Notes under the pieces: generated by a model | The model's database searches: none | What the model was told of the DNA's origin: nothing | Seen by the model: the letters and a program-made list of their open reading frames with translations, nothing else | Made by a program: the position numbers and the translations under genes | In this document: positions 15,560 to 23,286 of the stretch, piece after piece | Layout: each line of letters opens with the position of its first letter | Numbering within the stretch: the stretch's first letter is position 1 | NCBI GenBank assembly: GCA_963830885.1 | Contig: CAWHOA010000028.1 | Location: 76,544 to 140,543, forward strand | Reading direction: 5' to 3' | DNA: 64,000 nucleotides | Source: JAIBJN01 sp963830885 | GTDB lineage: Bacteria > Actinomycetota > Thermoleophilia > Gaiellales > Gaiellaceae

Positions 15560-16742
15560 CGAGTCCACTGTCGCCACGCGCGAGAAGACGCGGATCTTCG
15601 TCACCGGGTCCTGTGACGGGCTCGACCAGCTCCGTGACGCCCTCGAGCGTCACGGAGAGATCGAGCTCGTGGGCACCAGTGTGTCGGTGGCCGAGTCCGC
15701 CGGGACCCTCACCGGAGGGCACCTGGGGGTGATCCTCCACGGGACGCGGAGCTCGACGCTCCCGGCCGACGAGATCGCCTCCATCCGGGAGCACACCCGC
15801 ACGCCGATCATCCTGCTCGCCTCGGGCGAGGCCTCCGTCCTCCTCGAGGAGGCCCTGGAGGCGGACGTCTCGGACGTGCTGCTCCTCCCGCAGATGACGG
15901 AGAACGTCGTCTTCGCCATCCGCAAGGCCGGCCGGTCGACGCTCCGCCCCGCGCCCTCCAGCGCGACGACCCGCCGCGGGCGGATCGTCACGGTGTTCTC
16001 ACCGAAGGGCGGGACGGGAAAGACCGTCACCTCGACCAACCTCGCCGCCGCCTTCGCCAAGTTCGAGGGGAAGCGGACGCTCCTCCTCGACCTGGACCTC
16101 CAGTTCGGGGACGCGGCGATCATGCTCGGCCTCGAGCCCGAGAAGACGATCTACGACCTCGTCGTCGCGCCGGGCGAGCTCGACTCCGAGAAGCTCGCCG
16201 GGTACACCACCCGGCACCCGTCCGGGCTCGACATCCTCCCCGCGCCGGTTCGCCCGGAGGATGCGGAGCTCGTGACGGAGTCGAAGCTGTCCCGGCTGCT
16301 GGAGGTCGCGCGGGAGTCCTACGACGTCATCGTCGTCGACACCTCGCCGTTCTTCCACGGGCCGATGCTGGCGACGCTCGACCGCACCGACGAGCTCCTG
16401 CTCGTCTGCGGCCTCGACGTCCCCACGCTCAAGAACGTCAGGCTCGCGCTCCAGACGCTCGAGCTCCTCGCCTTCCCGCAGAACCGCATTCGGGTCGTCC
16501 TCAACCGGGCGAACTCGAAGGTCGGCATGAAGCGGAGCGAGGTCGAGAACGCGCTCGAGGTGAAGGTGCGCTTCGAGGTCCCGAGCGACCGGGCCGTGCC
16601 CATCGCCGTCAACCGCGGGAACCCTGCAGTCCTCGCCGAGTCCGGCGCCGACTTCTCGAAGTCCATCCGTGAGATGGCGAAGGGTCTCCAGCCGGCCGAG
16701 GTCGCGAAGAACCAGAAGCGCGGCCTCTTCAGGCGGAGCTAG
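15552..16742 (+). CDS. cpaE: CpaE/TadZ-like localisation ATPase (receiver-like plus ParA/MinD domain)
   Basis: 396 residues from ATG 15552, overlapping cpaB. Residues 10-130 form a degenerate response-regulator-like domain (TRIFVTGSCDGLDQLRDALE, TPIILLASGEASVL). From residue 145 a ParA/MinD ATPase: deviant Walker A FSPKGGTGKTVTSTNLA, LLLDLDLQFGDAAIMLGL, and switch II VIVVDTSPFF. TadZ/CpaE positions the Tad machinery on the membrane. The usual catalytic phospho-acceptor residues of the receiver are not conserved. Three bases separate it from cpaF. Confidence 0.9.
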   Translation: MSSESTVATREKTRIFVTGSCDGLDQLRDALERHGEIELVGTSVSVAESAGTLTGGHLGVILHGTRSSTLPADEIASIREHTRTPIILLASGEASVLLEEALEADVSDVLLLPQMTENVVFAIRKAGRSTLRPAPSSATTRRGRIVTVFSPKGGTGKTVTSTNLAAAFAKFEGKRTLLLDLDLQFGDAAIMLGLEPEKTIYDLVVAPGELDSEKLAGYTTRHPSGLDILPAPVRPEDAELVTESKLSRLLEVARESYDVIVVDTSPFFHGPMLATLDRTDELLLVCGLDVPTLKNVRLALQTLELLAFPQNRIRVVLNRANSKVGMKRSEVENALEVKVRFEVPSDRAVPIAVNRGNPAVLAESGADFSKSIREMAKGLQPAEVAKNQKRGLFRRS

Positions 16743-16745
16743 TCG

Positions 16746-18182
16746 ATGGGCCTTCACGATCGCCTCACCAAGACCGGCACGAACGGTGACGCCGAAGCCA
16801 CGATCACGCGGATCGAGACGGTTGCGCGCGATTCGAAGCCGGAGAGTCGCTCCGTCGACCCCTACGCGGAGCTCAAGACCCGCGTCCATCACGCGTGCAT
16901 CGCGAAGCTCGGACCCGAGCTCTTCTCGAGCTCGTCCAACGAGGACCTGACCGACCGCGTCCTGCGCGTCGTCACCGAGCAGCTCGCGCTCGATCAGACG
17001 CCGCTCACGCGGGACGAGCGCCGACAGGTCGTCCGCGAGATCACGGACGACGTCCTCGGCTACGGCCCGCTCGAGCCGCTTCTCCGGGAGGACTCGATCA
17101 GCGAGGTCATGGTCAACGGGCCCGACCGGATCTACGTCGAGCGCGAGGGCAAGATCGAGCTCTCGAAGGCGACGTTCGCCGACGACGCGCACCTGCTGCG
17201 CATCATCGACAAGATCGTCTCCCAGATCGGCCGCCGGGTCGACGAGTCCTCGCCGATGGTGGACGCCCGCCTGCCCGACGGCAGCCGCGTCAACGCGATC
17301 ATCCCGCCGCTCTCGCTGCGCGGGCCGGTCCTCACCATCCGGAAGTTCTCGCGCGACCCGTACACGATGGACGACCTGATCAACTTCGGCTCCGTCTCGT
17401 CGAGGGCGGCGCATTTCCTTGCCGCCTGCGTGCAGGGGAAGCTGAACATCCTCATCTCCGGCGGTACCGGTACCGGTAAGACGACGACGCTGAACGCGCT
17501 CTCGGCCTTCGTGCCAGGGGACGAGCGGATCGTCACGATCGAGGACGCGGCCGAGCTTCAGCTCCAGCAGGACCACGTGATCCCGCTCGAGTCCCGGCCG
17601 GCGAACATCGAGGGCCAGGGCGAGGTCCGCATCCGCGAGCTCGTCAGGAACGCCCTGCGCATGCGTCCCGACCGCATCATCGTCGGAGAGGTCCGCGGCT
17701 CCGAGACCCTGGACATGCTCCAGGCGATGAACACCGGCCACGAGGGCTCGCTGACCACGATCCACGCCAACTCCCCGCGCGACGCGCTCGCCCGCCTCGA
17801 GACTCTCGTGCTCACGGCCGGGGTCGAGCTCCCGCACCGCGCGATCCGCGAGCAGATCTCGAGCGCGTTCGACTTGCTCGTCCAGATCACCCGCCTCGTG
17901 GACGGCTCGCGCCGACTCTCGCACATCACCGAGGTGCTGCGGATGGAGTCCGACGTCATCACGCTGCAGGACATCTTCGTCGCCAAGCCGCCCGACGAGG
18001 ACTCGGTGGCCCCCGGCGGAACCCGCCTCCTGTCGCCCCTCAAGTGCACCGGCCTGAAGCCGCACTTCCTCGAGAAGATGGCGGCGAACGGGGTCACGCT
18101 TCCGCCGAGCTTCTTCCTGCAGGACTCGGACGAAGAGGTCAGGACGACGTTCCAGGCCGCGAGCTTCGGCGGGTTCCAGTGA
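16746..18182 (+). CDS. cpaF: CpaF/TadA secretion ATPase
   Basis: 478 residues from ATG 16746. Motor of the Tad pilus, a hexameric GspE-family ATPase. N-terminal all-alpha domain, then LGYGPLEPLLREDSISEVMV (typical CpaF), Walker A ISGGTGTGKTTTLNAL near residue 240, Asp box IEDAAELQL, Walker B IIVGEVRGSE near residue 312 and His box GHEGSLTTIHANSPRDALAR. An extra about 70-residue C-terminal tail (SPLKCTGLKPHFLEKMAANG) is seen in actinobacterial homologues. Its stop overlaps the next start (GTGA). Confidence 0.94.
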   Translation: MGLHDRLTKTGTNGDAEATITRIETVARDSKPESRSVDPYAELKTRVHHACIAKLGPELFSSSSNEDLTDRVLRVVTEQLALDQTPLTRDERRQVVREITDDVLGYGPLEPLLREDSISEVMVNGPDRIYVEREGKIELSKATFADDAHLLRIIDKIVSQIGRRVDESSPMVDARLPDGSRVNAIIPPLSLRGPVLTIRKFSRDPYTMDDLINFGSVSSRAAHFLAACVQGKLNILISGGTGTGKTTTLNALSAFVPGDERIVTIEDAAELQLQQDHVIPLESRPANIEGQGEVRIRELVRNALRMRPDRIIVGEVRGSETLDMLQAMNTGHEGSLTTIHANSPRDALARLETLVLTAGVELPHRAIREQISSAFDLLVQITRLVDGSRRLSHITEVLRMESDVITLQDIFVAKPPDEDSVAPGGTRLLSPLKCTGLKPHFLEKMAANGVTLPPSFFLQDSDEEVRTTFQAASFGGFQ

Positions 18183-19115
18183 TTCGCCGGGCGGCGGTCG
18201 TCGCCTGGCTCGTCGCGCTCGCGACGCTCCTCCTTCCGGCCGTCGCGCTCGCGGCCACGGTGGAGGCGGACACGAGCGACTACCCGGTCGTCCGGGCGAT
18301 CTTCGTCACGGATCGGCCGACGGTCAAGGAGCCCGAGCTGACCGAGAACGGCGAGGCGGTGACCAACCTCGTCGCCACCAACCTCGGCCGCGGCAAGAGC
18401 ATCGTGCTCGCCGTCGACCGCTCGAAGTCCATGGACGGCCAGCCGCTCACGGACGCGGTCGAGGCGGCGCGCGCGTTCGTCGCTGCGAAGCCACCGGAAG
18501 ACAGGATCTCGGTGCTGACCTTCGCGACCGAGCCCGTCCCCCTCACCGGCTTCCAGACCTCGACCACCGACGCCGACTCGGCCCTGCGCTCCATCTCGAC
18601 CAACCCGGTGCAGGGGACGACGCTGTACGACGCGCTCGTCGTCTCTTCCCACTCGCTCGCCTCCGAGGCGTATCTCGGACGTGTGATCATCATCGTCACG
18701 GACGGGAACGAGACCCTGAGCGAGGCGACCGCCGACGACGCGATCGCGGCCGCGCAGGAGGCGGGCGCCTCCGTCTACGTCGTCGGGATCGAGAGCAGCC
18801 GCTTCAATCCGGAGCCCCTCCAGCGCATCGCCGAGAAGACGGGCGGCAACTACTACGGCGCCGCCGACTCGGCCGCGCTCGCCGAGGTCTACAACTCGAT
18901 CGCCGAGGAGCTCTCCCGCACGTGGCGTCTCGAGTACGTCACGTCGGCGCTCCCGAGCGAGCCGATCGCCCTCACCGCCACCTCGGGGGCCGAATCCGCC
19001 TCCGTCGAGGTCGTGGCGCCGGGCGACGCCGTGACCACCCGCACGCCCCAGCTCGAAGGCCGGCTGCCGGAACAGTTCTTCGGGACGTTCTGGGGCCAGG
19101 CTTCGTTCGCCGATC
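18179..19115 (+). CDS. VWA domain of a VWA-TadB fusion protein (N-terminal part)
   Basis: Starts at GTG 18179, overlapping cpaF by 4 bases. Signal/anchor LVALATLLLPAVALAATV, a beta-rich region, then a von Willebrand factor A domain with an intact MIDAS: IVLAVDRSKSMDGQPL (DxSxS), GTTLYDAL (Thr) and VIIIVTDGNETL (Asp). The reading runs to TFWGQAS near 19105, after which the correct sequence (PIVVGLIVLLAAAFALASPK) continues one frame over, requiring removal of one base around 19106-19112. With that, the protein is a single about 620-residue VWA + TadB polypeptide. A metal-dependent adhesion domain on the outside and the TadB platform inside would give a fused pilus component. Confidence 0.7.
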
Positions 19116-19118
19116 GTC

Positions 19119-20048
19119 GTGGGGCTCATCGTGCTCCTCGCGGCCGCGTTCGCCCTCGCCTCGCCGAAGGGCGCGTGGCTGAAAGGCCGCCTCGAGCCGC
19201 ACGTCGCCGCCAAGCGGCGCGCGAAGCAGTCGGCGCCGCGCGATCGGCTGAGGATCGCCGCCGGCCTCTTCCACGCGACCGAGAACGCCCTGGGCAAGCT
19301 CAAGCCGTGGCACACGCTCCAGCGCGTGCTCGAGCGGGCCGACCTGCCCCTTCGCACCGTGGAGTTCGTCTATCTCATGCTCGGCGCCGGCCTGCTCGGC
19401 GGGCTCGTCGCCGCGGGGTTGACCCAGTCCGTGCCGCTGATCGTGCTCGGCCTCGCAGGCGGCGCGGCGCTGCCGTACCTCTTCGCCTCCTTCAAGGCGA
19501 AGCAGCGCGTGAAGACCTTCGAGAACCAGCTGCCCGACCTCCTCGTGACGATGGCGGCCGGCCTGAAGGCCGGGCACAGCTTCCGCCAGGCGCTCCAGAG
19601 CGTCGTCGACGAGGACCAGCCGCCCGCCTCGAAGGAGCTCAACCGCGTGCTCACGGAGACGCGCCTCGGGCGCCCGATGGACGAGGCCCTCGCCGACATG
19701 GCCGCCCGGATCGGCTCCAAGAACTTCGAGTTCGTCATGACCGCGGTGACCATCCAGCGCCAGGTCGGAGGCAGCCTCGCCGGGCTCTTCGACATGGTCG
19801 CCGACACCGTCCGCAACCGGCAGCAGTTCTCCAAGAAGATCAAGGGCCTCACGGCCATGGGCCGTGCGTCGTCCTACGTGCTGATCGGGCTCCCGTTCTT
19901 CGTCGCGCTCATGCTGACACTGCTGAACAGCGAATACATGCGGCCGCTCTGGCACACGAGCACCGGCCACAAGCTGATCCTGGCCATGTTCGTGATGATC
20001 GGGATCGGTTCCCTCTTCCTCCGCAAAATCGTCAACTTCAGGTACTGA
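19119..20048 (+). CDS. tadB: TadB-like inner-membrane platform domain (C-terminal part of the fusion)
   Basis: 309 residues in this frame. A first helix IVLLAAAFALASPKG, a cytoplasmic region, two central helices (LMLGAGLLGGLVAAGL, VPLIVLGLAGGAALPYLFA), then the T2SSF domain: FENQLPDLLVTMAAGLKAGH, SFRQALQSVVDE, LTETRLGRPMDEALADMA, RQVGGSLAGLFDMVADTVR, and terminal helices. TadB pairs with TadC as the membrane platform driven by CpaF. Probably not an independent gene: it is in the next frame to the VWA region with no ribosome site of its own at 19119. Stop is one base before tadC. Confidence 0.85.
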   Translation: MGLIVLLAAAFALASPKGAWLKGRLEPHVAAKRRAKQSAPRDRLRIAAGLFHATENALGKLKPWHTLQRVLERADLPLRTVEFVYLMLGAGLLGGLVAAGLTQSVPLIVLGLAGGAALPYLFASFKAKQRVKTFENQLPDLLVTMAAGLKAGHSFRQALQSVVDEDQPPASKELNRVLTETRLGRPMDEALADMAARIGSKNFEFVMTAVTIQRQVGGSLAGLFDMVADTVRNRQQFSKKIKGLTAMGRASSYVLIGLPFFVALMLTLLNSEYMRPLWHTSTGHKLILAMFVMIGIGSLFLRKIVNFRY

Positions 20049-20049
20049 C

Positions 20050-20970
20050 ATGATCTGGACACTCATCATCGCCGGCGGCATCGTCGCCCTCGCGTTCTTC
20101 CTCCTCATGGACGTCGCCACCATGCCCGCGCGGGAGCGCGCGGGGTCGATCCGGCGCGCGGCCGGGTACGGCAAGACCAGGGCCGTCACCCGCTCGAGCG
20201 TGCTCGACGACGGAACCTTCCGGGACCGCGCGCTCGTCCCCATGAAGACCGGCCTCGCCCGCGCCGTCCTGCGGATCACCCCGCGGGCGAGCGTCGAGTC
20301 GGTCACGAACAAGCTGCACCGCGCCGGCCTGCACCGCAAGTTCTCTCCGACGGGCTATCTGGCCTCGAAGGCGGTCCTCTGCTTCCTGGGCTTCGTCGGC
20401 GGCCAGGTCTTCGCCGGCGTCGCCGGCGTCGCCGGCTCGAAGGCGCTGCTACTCGGGCTCGTCGGCGCCCTCGTCGGCTTCATGCTCCCGGACATGATCG
20501 TCACGATGAAGATGCGCGGGCGCAAGGAAGACCTGCGCGCCGAGCTCCCCGACGCGCTCGACCTTCTCGCCGTCTCGGTCGAGGCCGGCCTCGGGTTCGA
20601 CGCCGCCATCTCGAAGCTGACCGAGCACATGGACGGCCCGCTCGCCGACGAGTTCGCACTCGCGCTCGGCGAGATGCGCATCGGCGAGAGCCGTTCCAAG
20701 GCGCTCGCGAAGATGATGAAGCGCGTCGACATGCCCGAGCTCTCGGCGTTCGTGCGAGCGATCATCCAGGCCGATCAGCTCGGCATCTCGCTGGGGCGGA
20801 TCCTCAAGGTGCAGGCGAGCGACACGCGCAACCGGCGCCAGCTCGCCGCCGAGGAGCGGGCGATGAAGGCGCCGATCAAGATGCTGTTCCCGACGGTGAT
20901 CTTCATCTTCCCGGCCATGTTCATCGTCATCCTGGGGCCCGCGTTCATGAACCTGTCGGAGCTGTTCTAG
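20050..20970 (+). CDS. tadC: TadC-like inner-membrane platform protein
   Basis: 306 residues from ATG 20050, one base after tadB. N-terminal helix WTLIIAGGIVALAFFLLMDV, a basic loop, two helices around residue 110-150 (CFLGFVGGQVFAGVAGVAGS), then T2SSF domain DLRAELPDALDLLAVSVEAG, LGFDAAISKLTEHMDG, GEMRIGESRSKALAKM and QADQLGISLGRILKVQ; C-terminal helix LFPTVIFIFPAMFIVILG. Second platform subunit of the Tad system. Confidence 0.92.
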   Translation: MIWTLIIAGGIVALAFFLLMDVATMPARERAGSIRRAAGYGKTRAVTRSSVLDDGTFRDRALVPMKTGLARAVLRITPRASVESVTNKLHRAGLHRKFSPTGYLASKAVLCFLGFVGGQVFAGVAGVAGSKALLLGLVGALVGFMLPDMIVTMKMRGRKEDLRAELPDALDLLAVSVEAGLGFDAAISKLTEHMDGPLADEFALALGEMRIGESRSKALAKMMKRVDMPELSAFVRAIIQADQLGISLGRILKVQASDTRNRRQLAAEERAMKAPIKMLFPTVIFIFPAMFIVILGPAFMNLSELF

Positions 20971-21019
20971 CTCCCCCTCCTTGATGGCAGTCAACGAGGA
21001 CGCAAAGGAGTCCCCGAGG

Positions 21020-22468
21020 ATGGAGGCCGAGACCGGCTTCGGCACCGGCCTGCGAGGGAAGCTGAAGAAGCGCCAGGAGGCCGACGCGCCCGAGACGAAC
21101 GGTACCGCGCCCGTCGCGGAGGAGCACCTGGCGGCGGGCGAGCCGATCGCCACCGAGCCGCCGCCTCCTCCGCCTCCCGCGTCGCCGGTCGCCGCCGCCC
21201 CGTCCATCGCGGACACGGCCGAGCTCGACGCCCTCCGCGCCGAGCTCGCGGCCGCGCTCGACCGCGAGCGCGATCTCCGCATCGAGCTGGCAGCCTCCTT
21301 CACGGAGCGGAACGAGACGACCGCGCTCCAGGGCGACTACGCGGCCCGCTCGGCCGACCTCGATCTTCGCGCCGCCAAGATCGCCTCCGCCGAGCAGGAG
21401 GTCGAGCTCCGGGAGGCGCGGCTCACCGAGCAGCTCCAGAACTTCCGCGAGGAGCGAGAGCGCCTCTCCGAGCTGGAGACGCGCCTGAGCGCCACCGAGG
21501 CGCTGACGGGCGAGCGCTCGGACCAGGTGGAGTTCAAGCTCCGCGAGCTCCGCGAGGCGGACCGCGAGCGCGAGAAGCTCGCCTCCGAGCTCGGCAAGCA
21601 GGCCCAGGCCATGAACTCGCGAGAGACGGCGCTCGTCCGACGCGAGCAGACGGTCGCGAGCCGCGAGACTGAGATGAAAGCGCGCCAGGAGGCGTGCGAC
21701 CGTGCCCTCGCCGAGCGGGAGAGCGCCGTGCGCGACCACGAGAAGGCCGCCTCCAAGCGCGAGCAGACGCTCGCCTCGCGCGAGCGCGAGCTGGCGAAGG
21801 AGCATTCCCGCATCCAGGCCAAGGAGGAGGCGCTGGAGGAGCGCGAGGCCGAGCTACGGGCCAAGCATGACCGCCTCCGGCTCGACGCCGAGCGGCTCGA
21901 GCGCGGCGCGTCCGGGCAGGACCGTGCCGTTCAAGAGTCAGCGGCCCGGCTTGCCGAGGTCGACCGCCGCGAGGCCGAGCTGGTTGCCCGCGAGGCCGAG
22001 CTGCACCAGCGGGAGACCCATCTGGCGCGGGTGGAGTCGGAAACCTCCAAGATCGTCGACATCGAGACGCTCCAGGAGCGCCTGAATGACCGGGAGCGCG
22101 AGCTCGCCGAGCGCGGGGCCGAGTTCTCCAACACCGAGGACGTCATCGAGTCCCAGCGCAAGCGTCTCGAGCGGCGCGAGACGCGGCTCGCCGAGACGGA
22201 GTCGGCCCTCCGCGACCGGCTGCACGAGATCGACTCGCGCGAGACCGAGCTCGACGCGCGCGAGGCCCGTACCGAGGCCGACATCGAGATCCGTGAGGAC
22301 AAGCTGGAACTGCGCGAGCAGGAGCTCGCCGAGCTCCAGGAGCGGCTCGGCCAGAAGGAGAACGAGCTCGCCGCCTACGTCACGCAGGTGCAGACGGAGC
22401 TGAAGCGCCGCGAGGACGACTGGTGGGAGAAGGTCACCGGCGGCGAGGCGTCGGCTAGCCCCAGGTAG
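21020..22468 (+). CDS. Long coiled-coil protein at the end of the Tad operon
   Basis: 482 residues from ATG 21020, preferred over ATG 20984 because AAAGGAG (21004-21010) is correctly spaced. After a Pro-rich patch near residues 45-60 almost everything is a continuous Arg/Glu/Ala coiled coil from about residue 70 to 460, with repeated REQTLASRERELAKE-like units, and a short conserved tail KRREDDWWEKVTGG. No membrane segment, no ATPase motif. About 50 bp after tadC and same strand, so probably co-transcribed. The architecture suggests a cytoplasmic scaffold, perhaps positioning the pilus with CpaE; not a recognised Tad component. Confidence 0.7.
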   Translation: MEAETGFGTGLRGKLKKRQEADAPETNGTAPVAEEHLAAGEPIATEPPPPPPPASPVAAAPSIADTAELDALRAELAAALDRERDLRIELAASFTERNETTALQGDYAARSADLDLRAAKIASAEQEVELREARLTEQLQNFREERERLSELETRLSATEALTGERSDQVEFKLRELREADREREKLASELGKQAQAMNSRETALVRREQTVASRETEMKARQEACDRALAERESAVRDHEKAASKREQTLASRERELAKEHSRIQAKEEALEEREAELRAKHDRLRLDAERLERGASGQDRAVQESAARLAEVDRREAELVAREAELHQRETHLARVESETSKIVDIETLQERLNDRERELAERGAEFSNTEDVIESQRKRLERRETRLAETESALRDRLHEIDSRETELDAREARTEADIEIREDKLELREQELAELQERLGQKENELAAYVTQVQTELKRREDDWWEKVTGGEASASPR

Positions 22469-22489
22469 CAGCCTGTTGCTCGGGCGGGG

Positions 22490-23221
22490 CTAGGCGGACG
22501 GCGCGGGCTCGGGGGCGCGCCAGCGCTCGAGCGCGTCCCAGGAGGCCACGGTGTCCGCCGCGACCTGGCCGCCCAGCTCGGCGGGGGAGGCGGCCCAGAA
22601 GAGCTTCGCCACCTTGGCGGGGTTCGGCTCCGGCTCGGCTCCCTCGCGCAGCAGCGCGTGGTAGACGACGAGCGCCGAGCCGGTGTCGTCGCTGATCACG
22701 ACCGCGACGGGCCGGAACCCCGGTAGGTCGTCCTTGCCCAGGCCGAGCTCCTCTGCGGCGTCCGCGAGCACCGCGTCGCGCGGCTCCTCCGTGTGGGCGA
22801 GGCCGCCCGAGGCGGACGCCGTCCAGAGGAGCGGGTCGCGCCCGATCGACGGGCCGCGCTGCTGGAAGAGGATCAGGCCCTCGGTCCGCTCCACGAAGAG
22901 CTGCACGCCGAGCGCGAAGCCCAGGCGATACGACTGACTCGGCTCCGTGAAGACGACCATCGCCTCGGCGTAGCGCCCACGGCGCCTGAGGATGGCCCCG
23001 TCGCGGGAAACGCCGTGGCAGAAGGCGATGGGGCCGTCGAAGCGGCCCTTCGTCCGCGAGAGGACGAGCGCGGCGTCGTCGACCGCCCGGCGCACCGGCC
23101 CTTCCAGCGGCGTGGCGAACGGGAACGGGCGGAAGCGGGGCTCTACCTCGAGGGGGACGATCGCGCGCACGGCTGCAGTGTGGCGGATCCGGCGGTCGAG
23201 CGAACGGGACGTGGTCGGCAC
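22490..23221 (-). CDS. NUDIX-fold protein with altered Nudix box
   Basis: About 243 residues from GTG 23221; a GTG at 23170 is an alternative. N-terminal about 120 residues are a separate region (RFRPFPFATPLEGPVRRAVD, FCHGVSRDGAILRRRGRY), followed by a NUDIX-like fold: LILFQQRGPSIGRDPLLWTA, then GGLAHTEEPRDAVLADAAEE and LGLG. The canonical box GX5EX7REUXEEXGU is only partly kept: Gly, first Glu and the EExG are present but RE is replaced by DA. Hydrolysis of a nucleoside-diphosphate-linked substrate is therefore uncertain. A strong hairpin just upstream ends the RTX transcript. Confidence 0.68.
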   Translation of the reverse strand: MPTTSRSLDRRIRHTAAVRAIVPLEVEPRFRPFPFATPLEGPVRRAVDDAALVLSRTKGRFDGPIAFCHGVSRDGAILRRRGRYAEAMVVFTEPSQSYRLGFALGVQLFVERTEGLILFQQRGPSIGRDPLLWTASASGGLAHTEEPRDAVLADAAEELGLGKDDLPGFRPVAVVISDDTGSALVVYHALLREGAEPEPNPAKVAKLFWAASPAELGGQVAADTVASWDALERWRAPEPAPSA

Positions 23222-23236
23222 TCGTGGAAGGGCATC

Positions 23237-23266
23237 AGGTAGGGCGCCCCTGGGGGCGCCCTACCT
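23237..23266 (-). terminator. Strong hairpin terminator downstream of the RTX gene
   Basis: AGGTAGGGCGCCCC (23237-23250) and GGGGCGCCCTACCT (23253-23266) form a perfect 14-bp stem 20 bases after the RTX stop. No U-run, but in high-GC actinobacteria such stems act as terminators. It also separates the NUDIX-like gene from read-through. Confidence 0.65.
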
Positions 23267-23286
23267 CGAAAGCTCGGTGCCGGGCG

